Part shown: in pieces, positions 1 to 5,568 of the stretch
Position numbering within the stretch: the first letter of the stretch is position 1
Layout: the number at the start of each line of letters is the position of its first letter
Source: Propionibacteriaceae bacterium
Lineage (GTDB): Bacteria; Actinomycetota; Actinomycetes; Propionibacteriales; Propionibacteriaceae
Reading direction: 5' to 3'
Assembly: GCA_031262845.1 (NCBI GenBank)
Contig: JAISGZ010000201.1
Coordinates: forward strand, 1-5,568
Length of the DNA: 5,568 nt
Made by a program: the position numbers and the translations under genes
The notes under the pieces: generated by a model
What the model saw: only the letters and a program-made list of their open reading frames with translations
Database searches by the model: none
What the model was told of the DNA's origin: nothing

Positions 1-951
1 CGAGGAAAACGACCTCAGGGTCTCGTCGTGGTTGCCACGCAAGTTGTTGAGCAAAGCCTGGACGTTGACTTCGATCTACTCATCACGGATTTAGCGCCAA
101 CGGACTTATTGCTGCAGAGAATCGGCCGACTTCATCGGCACGATCATCGACCTCGAAGTCAACGCCCGCTTCCTCTTCAAGAAGCGCGCTGTGTCGTTGT
201 GGGCGCCGATTGGGAAACAACGCCACCCAAACCGGTCAGTGGGAGTAAGGCGGTTTATGGCGATCACTTACTGTTGCGCACCGCTGCGCAGTTGTTCGCT
301 CTACAGGAGAGCAAAAGTGAGATTTGCTTGCCGGATGATATTGCTCCGTGGGTTGCTGAAGCGTATAGCAACCAACGACTGGGACCAGCCTCTTGGCAAG
401 AAAAGATGGCGGAAGCTAAAACTGAAGCCGATGGGAATCGCGAGAAAGCAGAGCAAAACGCAAAGAATTTCCGTTTGCCAGCACCACGGCCGTCCGGCGA
501 TTTAACTGGTTGGCTCGACTACAGCGTCGGTGAAGCAGACGTTGGTGATGGCCGAGCTCAGGTGCGAGACAGCGAAGATTCCTTTGAAGTTCTTGTCGTG
601 CAAAGTGACAGCGGCGGCCAGTGGCGTCTGCCGGACTGGCTGACCGGAGAACATCAGCCGCTGGCCGGCCAACTACTACCTTTTAGCGAACCTTTAAGTC
701 TCCCTTTACGAAAGGTCCTGGCGTCCGCTAGTGTCAGATTGCCAGCCGTCCTCGCCCGGGGAGCTACTGGTGATGCGGTGATCGAACAACTGGAGCAATT
801 TCGAGTTGCTTCGTGGCAGGAATCCTCCGACCTGGCTGGGCAACTCATCATGCCGCTGAATGACCAGCGGCACATCGAATTGGCCGATTTCACGGTGACA
901 TATGACCCGATGCTCGGACTGATGACAGAGAGGACATCTGATGGGCAGTAA
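1..951 (+). CDS. cas3: CRISPR-associated helicase/nuclease Cas3, C-terminal part (5' truncated by window)
   Basis: Cas3 is the ATP-dependent 3'-5' helicase and HD nuclease that Cascade recruits to degrade target DNA. The frame is open from base 1, so the gene starts upstream; 316 residues are visible, and the GTG at 28 is internal, not a start. Seen: helicase motif V at fragment residues 13-23 (TQVVEQSLDVD) and motif VI at 39-46 (QRIGRLHR, with the arginine finger region). These are followed by a linker with the Cas3-like stretch LPDDIAPWVAEAY (about 110-122) and a C-terminal accessory domain (about 185-316) containing SFEVLVVQ and RKVLASASVRLPAVLAR. The HD nuclease domain, Walker A and DEAH box lie outside the window. 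The gene ends in TAA 11 bases inside cse1, so the two are probably co-transcribed and translationally coupled. Motif VI with the Cas3 C-terminal domain and the downstream Cascade genes make the call firm. Activity cannot be judged without the N-terminal part. Confidence 0.96.
   Translation, partial: RGKRPQGLVVVATQVVEQSLDVDFDLLITDLAPTDLLLQRIGRLHRHDHRPRSQRPLPLQEARCVVVGADWETTPPKPVSGSKAVYGDHLLLRTAAQLFALQESKSEICLPDDIAPWVAEAYSNQRLGPASWQEKMAEAKTEADGNREKAEQNAKNFRLPAPRPSGDLTGWLDYSVGEADVGDGRAQVRDSEDSFEVLVVQSDSGGQWRLPDWLTGEHQPLAGQLLPFSEPLSLPLRKVLASASVRLPAVLARGATGDAVIEQLEQFRVASWQESSDLAGQLIMPLNDQRHIELADFTVTYDPMLGLMTERTSDGQ
927..934 (+). promoter_or_regulatory. Ribosome binding site of cse1 (inside cas3)
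   Basis: AGAGAGGA, a purine-rich Shine-Dalgarno-like stretch within the last codons of cas3, ends 6 bases before the ATG at 941. It supports that ATG as the cse1 start, and hence the 11-base overlap with cas3. Confidence 0.65.
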
Positions 952-2653
952 CGAACCCCTCGCTGTTCAGCCCTGGTTCAATTTGATTGATGAAGCTTGG
1001 ATACCTGTCATTGATGCAACAGGTAAACAAGTTGAGGTCTCGTTGCGTGACCTTTTCATTCGGGCGGATCAATGGCAGCGTCTTGTCGGTGATCTACCAA
1101 CTCAGGTTTTTGCTAATCTGCGAGTCTTTTTAGCCGTACTCCATCGGGCGGTCGGTGGACCTGAAAATGTCGATCACTGGGTGGAGATCAAAGATCATTG
1201 GGCAGATACCGTCGACGCAGTTTCCGCTTATCTGGATGATTGGCACGAACGTTTCTGGCTAATTCATCCAATTCATCCTTTTATGCAGGTAGCTGACTTG
1301 CACACGCCAAAAGATGAATTCTTTGGATTGAATCGAATTGTTTGTGATGGGCCTGGAGGGAAGGCTCAAACTTTTTTGTCAACTCGCCAGGGTGTACGTT
1401 CGAACAGAATTACCTGGTCAGAAGCTGCTCGCTGGCTCATTCATGCTCAAGCCTATGATGTTGCAGGGATACATTCTGGAGCGGTTGGCGATCCTCGGGT
1501 CAGTGATAATAAAGGGCCAGGTATCGGCACAGGATGGGCTGGTCAAATTGGTGGTATTTACCTACTTGGTGAAGGGGTTCGAGAAACTCTGCTCCTAAAT
1601 TTAGTAATTACTGGAGATGAAAGTGAGTTACAACTTCAGGGTGGATTAGGTGATCGGCCGGTCTGGGAACGTGGTCCACTTGGTTCTCTTCCTGAGGGCT
1701 GGACGCAGAGAGGGGGGCGTGATCAGCCCTACCGCCAGCCTCAAGGGCCAGTCGATCTCTATACTTGGCCAGCTCGCCGCTTGCGTTTATTCGGTGATCG
1801 TGAATTCTGCACTGGAGCTATTAATGCTCAGGGTGATCGTGCAGTTCCGCACAATCGGTTTCAGTTTGAGCCAATGACCGCTTGGCGGTATTCCGGCCAA
1901 CAAACCAAGAACCTGGGGTATGACACGTATATGCCACTGGAACACGATCCGTCCCGCTCGTTTTGGCGCGGCTTGGCGGCATTACTTCCGGGAAGCGACA
2001 CAAAATACAACCAGCCGATTCGGCCAGGTGGTCCAGCCCCTCGCCTACCACCGGCAATGATGAATTGGATCGAAAGACTTCAATCGGCCGGAAAGATGCC
2101 TCGTCAACATATTGATGTACGTGCGGTTGGTATCGAATATGGTAGCAACAAATCGGTCTACAAAGAGATTGTGACCGATGAATTGAGATTACCAACGGCG
2201 TTACTTGACGACAAGTTCAAAGATCTAGTCGTCATAGCTGAGGAGGCAGTTGATGTAGCCGATGAAGCCGTTATCGCCTTGGGATATTTGGCGAAAAATA
2301 TCGCCTTGGCGGCCGGCGCTTCATCTAAAGATAAGGGGCCACGTCAAATTGCTACAGCTCAAGCCTATGACGCTCTGGACGAAGAATTTCGGGACTGGAT
2401 TGTGACGTTAACTGACCCAAGCAAGATAGCCGAGAGGCGTCAAAATTGGCAGAGTTCGGTTTCCATCATCTTGCGCGGTATCGCAAACAGAATTATTCGC
2501 GAGGCAGGTCCGGCGGCTCTCGTCGGTCGTGAGGCCAATGGTCGTCATTTGGACGCTGGCTTAGCTGATCTTAGGTTCCAAGCCAAGTTGCGTCAGCTAC
2601 TACCAGAAGCCTTTTCAGACAAATCCGAAACTACGGCGGTAGCTCATGTTTAA
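941..2653 (+). CDS. cse1: Type I-E Cascade large subunit Cse1 (CasA/Cas8e)
   Basis: Cse1 recognises the PAM, starts R-loop formation and provides the docking site for Cas3 on the I-E Cascade complex. The 570-residue product is somewhat longer than E. coli CasA (about 500) but close to actinobacterial homologues. Seen: an N-terminal family signature at 10-25 (QPWFNLIDEAWIPVID); GDLPTQVFANLRVFLAVLHRA at about 50-70; HPIHPFMQVADL at 109-120; and a glycine-rich segment at 179-205 (GAVGDPRV...GIGTGW). Next come DRPVWER (238-244), VDLYTWPARRLRLF (271-284), EPMTAWRYS (310-318) and HDPSRSFWRGLAALL (335-349). From about residue 370 the protein turns helical, matching the C-terminal four-helix bundle that contacts Cse2 and the target strand. 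The start is ATG 941, 6 bases after a Shine-Dalgarno-like AGAGAGGA; the first family motif begins at about residue 10, so little is left to extend or trim. It overlaps cas3 by 11 bases and precedes cse2. The exact PAM-contact residues (lysine finger, glutamine wedge) need an alignment to assign. Confidence 0.97.
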   Translation: MGSNEPLAVQPWFNLIDEAWIPVIDATGKQVEVSLRDLFIRADQWQRLVGDLPTQVFANLRVFLAVLHRAVGGPENVDHWVEIKDHWADTVDAVSAYLDDWHERFWLIHPIHPFMQVADLHTPKDEFFGLNRIVCDGPGGKAQTFLSTRQGVRSNRITWSEAARWLIHAQAYDVAGIHSGAVGDPRVSDNKGPGIGTGWAGQIGGIYLLGEGVRETLLLNLVITGDESELQLQGGLGDRPVWERGPLGSLPEGWTQRGGRDQPYRQPQGPVDLYTWPARRLRLFGDREFCTGAINAQGDRAVPHNRFQFEPMTAWRYSGQQTKNLGYDTYMPLEHDPSRSFWRGLAALLPGSDTKYNQPIRPGGPAPRLPPAMMNWIERLQSAGKMPRQHIDVRAVGIEYGSNKSVYKEIVTDELRLPTALLDDKFKDLVVIAEEAVDVADEAVIALGYLAKNIALAAGASSKDKGPRQIATAQAYDALDEEFRDWIVTLTDPSKIAERRQNWQSSVSIILRGIANRIIREAGPAALVGREANGRHLDAGLADLRFQAKLRQLLPEAFSDKSETTAVAHV

Positions 2654-2660
2654 CAGTCAA

Positions 2661-2694
2661 CGAAATCAATTATTTCGGCGAAGCCCAACTGGGC
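2661..2694 (+). other. Two tandem small inverted repeats in the cse1-cse2 gap
   Basis: In the 72-base gap, CGAAAT (2661-2666) and ATTTCG (2672-2677) form a perfect 6-bp inverted repeat around a 5-base loop. Six bases after the second arm, GCCC (2683-2686) and GGGC (2691-2694) form a 4-bp repeat around a 4-base loop. Neither is followed by a T-run, so they are not a typical intrinsic terminator. They could be weak RNA hairpins affecting transcript stability or the ratio of Cse1 to the later, multi-copy subunits. That role is inference, and repeats this short can arise by chance. Confidence 0.35.
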
Positions 2695-2714
2695 AATTAA
2701 ATCACTGGCGAGTT

Positions 2715-2720
2715 CAGGAG
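2715..2720 (+). promoter_or_regulatory. Ribosome binding site of cse2
   Basis: CAGGAG lies 5 bases before the ATG at 2726 and decides that start. The nearer ATG at 2721 is dead (ATG GCA TGA), and the next in-frame ATG at 2735 is 14 bases from the site, which is too far for efficient use. Confidence 0.8.
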
Positions 2721-2725
2721 ATGGC

Positions 2726-3370
2726 ATGACATCTATGACAGATTCCCCAACGGCTCGTTCGTGGCGGTACGGGGAAGTAGGGCGTTTGGTGGATAATAGA
2801 GTCAACTTTCTCCAGGAAAGCCGTCAGAGTTCAGCTACTGTGGCTCAACTGGCCTATTTGCGAGCAAACGTTGGAAGGCCGCCGGGGGCGGACCCCGCCA
2901 TCTGGTCATTGACGGTTGAAGGGGTTCCGGGAAATCCACACAATGACGAGCCGACAGCGGAGGAGTGGGCAGTCCATCAAGCTCTAACTTTGTTCGCCTC
3001 CCACCAGCAGTCGAGAGACAAAAACATGCACGAGAAAAAGACTGGACTCGGCCAAGCAGTGGCTCGTTTGGATCGGCGACGGGGCCGTTCGGATGACAAC
3101 CAAGTGTCGCCGGTACGTCGTCGTTTCGACGCCGCCGTTACGTCAGCTACACCCGATGAACTGAGTTACCACCTGAGAGGACTGGTAGCCCTGCTGCGCG
3201 GAGAAGAGATTGGCTTGGACTACGGACTATTAGCCGATGACTTAGTTCAATTCCAACGCATTGGCGGAGCTAGTACGGTCCGTCGACGGTGGGCCCGCCA
3301 GTACTACTTCCCAGAACCCAAATCTTCCGAAAACGACACTGCTGAAACAACTGCTGAGGAGTCCTCATGA
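2726..3370 (+). CDS. cse2: Type I-E Cascade small subunit Cse2 (CasB/Cas11)
   Basis: Cse2 is the small, all-helical Cascade subunit. It is present as a dimer along the inner face (belly), where it steadies the crRNA-target hybrid and the displaced strand. The product is 214 residues, slightly longer than E. coli CasB (about 160) and usual for actinobacterial forms. Seen: IWSLTVEG (59-66); EEWAVHQALTLFASHQQS (79-96); NMHEKKTGLGQAVARL (100-115), which is the 'M H . . . GLG.A' family signature; a basic patch RRRGR (117-121); VRRRFDAAVTSATPDEL (130-146); HLRGLVALLRGEEIGLDYGLLADDL (149-173); and VRRRWARQYYF (185-195). The basic clusters fit nucleic-acid contact. Residues 196-214 form an acidic, Ser/Thr-rich, probably disordered tail beyond the conserved end. 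The start at ATG 2726 is fixed by CAGGAG. The stop overlaps the cas7e start (ATGA), suggesting coupled translation. Confidence 0.96.
   Translation: MTSMTDSPTARSWRYGEVGRLVDNRVNFLQESRQSSATVAQLAYLRANVGRPPGADPAIWSLTVEGVPGNPHNDEPTAEEWAVHQALTLFASHQQSRDKNMHEKKTGLGQAVARLDRRRGRSDDNQVSPVRRRFDAAVTSATPDELSYHLRGLVALLRGEEIGLDYGLLADDLVQFQRIGGASTVRRRWARQYYFPEPKSSENDTAETTAEESS
3356..3361 (+). promoter_or_regulatory. Ribosome binding site of cas7e
   Basis: GAGGAG within the last codons of cse2 lies 5 bases before the ATG at 3367 and supports that start. The five bases after it (TCCTC) are the complement of GAGGA, but they are too close to fold a stable hairpin over it. Confidence 0.8.
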
Positions 3371-4497
3371 ATCGCACCATCATTGACGTCCATCTTTTAC
3401 AAACTGTTCCACCCAGCAATCTCAACCGAGACGACACGGGGTCGCCCAAGACGGCAGTTTACGGTGGAGTCCGGCGAGCTCGGGTGTCATCACAGGCTTG
3501 GAAACGTGCCACGCGGCGTGATTTCGCCCAATATCTGGATCAAACAGAGCTAGGGATTCGCACCAAACGAGTGGTTGAACTATTGGGCGATCGGATTGTT
3601 GAACAGCTTCCGGATACTGAGTCGGCTGTGGCTCAGGCAACCGCAGGAGAAATATTCAAAGCCGCTGGAATCAAGGTGAAAGAACCGAGAGGGAAAAAGG
3701 ATGCTCCGGCAGAGTCGGGTTCCTTACTCTTCCTTTCGGAACAACAGATTGGCGCTTTAACTCGATTGGCTGTTGATTCACTGGACCGTGATGAAAAAGT
3801 TGAGAAGAAGTCTGTTCAGGAACTGATTAAAGACAAAAATTCAATCGACTTGGCGTTGTTTGGCCGAATGGTGGCCGAGGTGCCTGCTCTAAATATTGAC
3901 GCGGCTTGCCAAGTGGCCCATGCACTGAGTACACACGCCATTGAAACTGAGTATGACTACTTTACGGCAGTTGATGACCATAAGGCTGCGGACGCTGAGG
4001 AGGACGCTGGCGCAGGTATGATCGGGACGGTGGAATTTGATTCTGCAACGCTCTATCGCTACGCCACTGTGGACGTCGATCTGTTACGGATGAATTTGGG
4101 TGATATTGAAGCGACCAAACGAGCGGTTTCTGCTTTTCTCAAATCGTTTACTTATTCAATGCCGACGGGTAAGCAACACACTTTTGCTAATCGGACTCTG
4201 CCCGACGCTGTTGTGATTTCTTTGCGTCAAGACCAATCAGTGTCATTGGTGGGTGCGTTTGAGGAGCCCGTGAGAGATCTGAATGGTGGGGGCCGGGTGA
4301 CTCGTTCGGCTGAAAGATTGGCAGCCTATTCCGAAGAGGTCACTCAGGCGTTTGGCGTCGCTCCTGTGAGTACTTGGGTAACTGGTGTTGGAGCTGCAGG
4401 AGACACTTTGTCGGTTCTAGGAAAACGAGTTTCTTTCGAAGCCGCCGTGGAAGCTGTTGCCAACACACTAGATAGTCGTCTGTCACCATCAGCATGA
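3367..4497 (+). CDS. cas7e: Type I-E Cascade backbone subunit Cas7 (CasC/Cse4)
   Basis: Cas7e is the RRM-fold backbone protein; in I-E complexes six copies polymerise along the crRNA spacer and kink it at regular intervals. The product is 376 residues, within the usual 350-390 range. Seen: N-terminal VHLLQTVPPSNLNRDDTGSPKTAVYGGVRRARVSSQAWKR (residues 8-47), the hallmark Cas7e opening with its RNA-binding basic segment. It is followed by LLFLSEQQIGALTRLA (120-135), NIDAACQVAHALSTHAIETEYDYFTAVDD (176-204), GAGMIGTVEFDSATLYRYATVD (215-236), the thumb-like MPTGKQHTFANRTLPD (265-280) and a C-terminal segment ending at 376. An acidic linker, KAADAEEDAG (206-215), precedes the GMIG motif, as in homologues. 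Start ATG 3367 overlaps the cse2 stop (ATGA) and is preceded by GAGGAG. The stop in turn overlaps the cas5e start. Nothing looks truncated or shifted. Confidence 0.97.
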   Translation: MNRTIIDVHLLQTVPPSNLNRDDTGSPKTAVYGGVRRARVSSQAWKRATRRDFAQYLDQTELGIRTKRVVELLGDRIVEQLPDTESAVAQATAGEIFKAAGIKVKEPRGKKDAPAESGSLLFLSEQQIGALTRLAVDSLDRDEKVEKKSVQELIKDKNSIDLALFGRMVAEVPALNIDAACQVAHALSTHAIETEYDYFTAVDDHKAADAEEDAGAGMIGTVEFDSATLYRYATVDVDLLRMNLGDIEATKRAVSAFLKSFTYSMPTGKQHTFANRTLPDAVVISLRQDQSVSLVGAFEEPVRDLNGGGRVTRSAERLAAYSEEVTQAFGVAPVSTWVTGVGAAGDTLSVLGKRVSFEAAVEAVANTLDSRLSPSA

Positions 4498-5198
4498 CCA
4501 CACTATTACTTCGGCTGGCCGGTCCTCTGCAGGCATGGGGGGATTCGTCGCGATTTACGCGTCGTAGTACCGATAAAGCACCAACGAAAAGCGGGATCAT
4601 TGGTTTACTTGCGGCGGCTCAAGGTCTTCGTCGAACTGATCCTTTGGAAGATTTGTTATTGCTTCAGTTTGGTGTCCGTTTAGACCAGCCAGGCCAATTA
4701 GAAAGAGACTTCCAAACCACTCACCCTGCTGATGGCAAAGACTCTTTGCCGTTAACCGAACGCTTTTATTTAGCTGACGCTATCTTTTTAGCCGCAGTTT
4801 CGGGTGAATCGGATTTAATCACAGGACTCGATTACTCTCTACGGCATCCTGCCTTTCCGCTGTATCTGGGCCGTCGTTCCTGTCCGCCAGCCGGACCGGT
4901 GACATTAGGGACGAGACCTGCTGGGCTTTGGGAAGCGCTACACGACGAACCTTGGCAAGCTGCGTCGTGGTGGCGTCGTCGCAATCAGGGGACTGTTCGC
5001 GTGGAATTGCGGCTTGATGCCCAAGCGGTACCAGTCGAAGCAGCTCATACCTTCACGGACCAACACGATGCACCAGTGAGTTTCGACTCATGCTGGCGTG
5101 ACTACAACTGGCGTCAAGTCGCTCACGCTTACGTCGAATTGTCAAACCCAGATGCTCGCGACGCCGTTCCTCGGCACGACCCGATGTCTGTTCTCTGA
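4494..5198 (+). CDS. cas5e: Type I-E Cascade subunit Cas5 (CasD), crRNA 5'-handle cap
   Basis: Cas5e binds the 5' handle of the crRNA and bridges the Cas7 backbone to Cse1. In type I-E it does not process the RNA; Cas6e does. The product is 234 residues, normal for the family. Seen: the Cas5 opening LLLRLAGPLQAWGDSSRFTRRSTDKAPTKSGIIGLLAAAQGL (residues 4-45), with the glycine-rich loop of the RRM fold; LERDFQTTHP (69-78); TERFYLADAIFLAAVSG (88-104), the palm strand signature; LRHPAFPLYLGRRSCPPAGPV (116-136); and a C-terminal extension with SFDSCWRDYNWRQVAHAYVEL (196-216). The start is the ATG of an ATGA overlap with the cas7e stop. No Shine-Dalgarno is visible in the preceding 20 bases, so translation probably depends on ribosomes finishing cas7e. 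cas6e follows after 10 bases. Confidence 0.96.
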   Translation: MTTLLLRLAGPLQAWGDSSRFTRRSTDKAPTKSGIIGLLAAAQGLRRTDPLEDLLLLQFGVRLDQPGQLERDFQTTHPADGKDSLPLTERFYLADAIFLAAVSGESDLITGLDYSLRHPAFPLYLGRRSCPPAGPVTLGTRPAGLWEALHDEPWQAASWWRRRNQGTVRVELRLDAQAVPVEAAHTFTDQHDAPVSFDSCWRDYNWRQVAHAYVELSNPDARDAVPRHDPMSVL

Positions 5199-5202
5199 AG
5201 GA
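5198..5202 (+). promoter_or_regulatory. Ribosome binding site of cas6e
   Basis: AAGGA, overlapping the last base of the cas5e stop, lies 6 bases before ATG 5209. It decides the start: the ATG at 5202 sits inside the site and its frame stops after 10 codons. Confidence 0.75.
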
Positions 5203-5208
5203 TGGCTG

Positions 5209-5568
5209 ATGTATCTGTCACGGATTCCACTTAACCCCCATCGTCGTGGCGGGCGTTCACTCATGGGTTCGCCGCAAACAATGCATGCCGCCGTGTTAGC
5301 TGCTTTCCCTGATTCAGGGGAAAGCCGGGGGCGGGTGTTGTGGCGTCTTGATCGCGATCAACACAACACTTGGCTATATGTCGTTAGTCGCCCGTTGCCA
5401 GATTTTTCCCATATTGTCGAGCAGGCAGGTTGGGAGACGCCAGAAGGTCAGAGCTTAATTAAATCGTATGAGCCCCTGTTGGACAGATTAAAGAATAATC
5501 AGCAATGGGCTTTTCGAGTAACGGTTAATCCCACTGTTACTCACGATAAAAGGCGTTACGGGCATGTT
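5209..5568 (+). CDS. cas6e: Type I-E CRISPR RNA endonuclease Cas6e (CasE/Cse3), N-terminal part (3' truncated by window)
   Basis: Cas6e cuts pre-crRNA below the repeat hairpin by metal-independent cleavage and remains on the 3' handle as part of Cascade. The frame is open from ATG 5209 to the window end: 120 residues, about the first half of a roughly 200-230 residue family. Seen: MYLSRIPLNPHRRGGR (1-16), the first beta-strand and basic loop of the N-terminal ferredoxin-like fold; SPQTMHAAVLAAFP (21-34), whose His26 lies where the catalytic histidine falls in Thermus thermophilus Cas6e; GRVLWRLDRD (41-50); TWLYVVSRPLPDFSHIVEQAGW (54-75); YEPLLDRL (87-94); and QWAFRVTVNPTV (99-110). KRRYGHV (114-120) begins the link to the second domain. 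The position matching the Thermus active-site Tyr23 is Gln here. The second ferredoxin-like domain and its RNA-binding basic residues are outside the window. Confidence 0.95.
   Translation, partial: MYLSRIPLNPHRRGGRSLMGSPQTMHAAVLAAFPDSGESRGRVLWRLDRDQHNTWLYVVSRPLPDFSHIVEQAGWETPEGQSLIKSYEPLLDRLKNNQQWAFRVTVNPTVTHDKRRYGHV
5302..5325 (+). repeat. 8-bp perfect inverted repeat inside cas6e
   Basis: GCTTTCCC (5302-5309) and GGGAAAGC (5318-5325) are perfect reverse complements around an 8-base loop (TGATTCAG), which can itself pair TGA with TCA. It lies in the codons for Ala-Ala-Phe-Pro-Asp-Ser-Gly-Glu-Ser, just after the catalytic His26 codon. It is the longest perfect hairpin-like repeat I noticed in the window. 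The TTCCC...GGGGA pattern loosely recalls type I-E CRISPR repeat stems. It may be a chance result of coding sequence. Confidence 0.5.

Noticed and set aside
654..893. 79-codon minus-strand open frame inside cas3
   Set aside because: It is antisense to the Cas3 C-terminal domain and its Ser/Cys/Arg-rich composition is typical of a shadow frame.
1338..1598. 86-codon open frame on the plus strand inside cse1 in another frame
   Set aside because: It overlaps conserved Cse1 motifs (including GAVGDPRV) and its translation resembles no family.
1712..1717. G6 tract (and T6 at 1372-1377) in cse1 as phase-variation sites
   Set aside because: Six-base runs are common in coding sequence, the frame is intact through both, and nothing suggests phase switching of Cascade.
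1821..2195. 124-codon open frame on the minus strand inside cse1
   Set aside because: It lies wholly antisense to a strongly supported cse1 segment, has no recognisable protein family and no ribosome binding context I could support.
2661..2700. Intrinsic terminator between cse1 and cse2
   Set aside because: The inverted repeats are short, only one has GC-rich arms, and neither is followed by a run of T.
2883..2897. CGGGG/CCCCG hairpin in cse2 as a CRISPR-repeat-like or regulatory stem
   Set aside because: Only 5 bp, in Gly/Pro/Ala/Asp codons where such GC runs are expected, and with no repeat copies elsewhere in the window.
5202..5234. ATG at 5202 as the cas6e start
   Set aside because: Its frame reaches TAA after 10 codons, and it lies inside the ribosome binding site. 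ATG 5209 opens the true Cas6e N-terminus MYLSRIPLNP.
1..5568. CRISPR array or leader within the window
   Set aside because: No spaced direct repeats of about 28-29 bases were found by eye, and coding sequence fills nearly the whole window.
1..5568. A novel defence system beyond type I-E CRISPR-Cas
   Set aside because: Every gene matches a canonical I-E component in canonical order, with no extra gene inserted between them.

Overview
The window lies inside a type I-E CRISPR-Cas effector operon. All genes are on the + strand and tightly packed, in the order cas3 (3' part) - cse1/casA/cas8e - cse2/casB/cas11 - cas7e/casC - cas5e/casD - cas6e/casE (5' part). Both ends cut through a gene: cas3 enters from the left already open, and cas6e runs off the right edge in frame. 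No CRISPR repeats, tRNA, rRNA, transposase or integrase are visible.

Organism: the protein signatures are those I associate with Actinomycetota (Bifidobacteriales, Actinomycetaceae, Propionibacteriales and relatives). Examples are the Cas6e start MYLSRIPLNPHRRGGR, the Cse1 stretch SGAVGDPRVSDNKGPGIGTG and the Cse2 stretch VRRRFDAAVTSATPDEL. Base composition looks balanced rather than very GC-rich, and TTA, TTG and other A/T-ending codons are frequent, which argues against Streptomyces-like high-GC lineages. This is a judgement from family knowledge, not a search.

Layout: 1-951 encodes helicase motifs V and VI and the C-terminal domain of Cas3. cse1 (941-2653) overlaps cas3 by 11 bases. A 72-base gap (2654-2725), the largest in the window, holds two small inverted repeats and the cse2 ribosome binding site. 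cse2 (2726-3370) overlaps cas7e by 4 bases (ATGA), cas7e (3367-4497) overlaps cas5e by 4 bases (ATGA), and cas5e (4494-5198) is followed after 10 bases by cas6e (5209 to beyond 5568). No stretch over 300 bases lacks a gene.

How the genes work together (family knowledge): Cas6e cuts pre-crRNA at the repeat hairpin and stays on the 3' handle. Cas5e caps the 5' handle, Cas7e forms the backbone along the spacer, and Cse2 dimers form the inner belly. Cse1 reads the PAM and recruits Cas3, which nicks, unwinds and degrades the target DNA. The adaptation genes cas1 and cas2 and the array would be expected downstream but are outside the window.

I see no new system here; the operon is canonical. The observations most worth a second look are an 8-bp inverted repeat inside the cas6e coding sequence that loosely resembles a type I-E repeat stem, and the structured cse1-cse2 gap.
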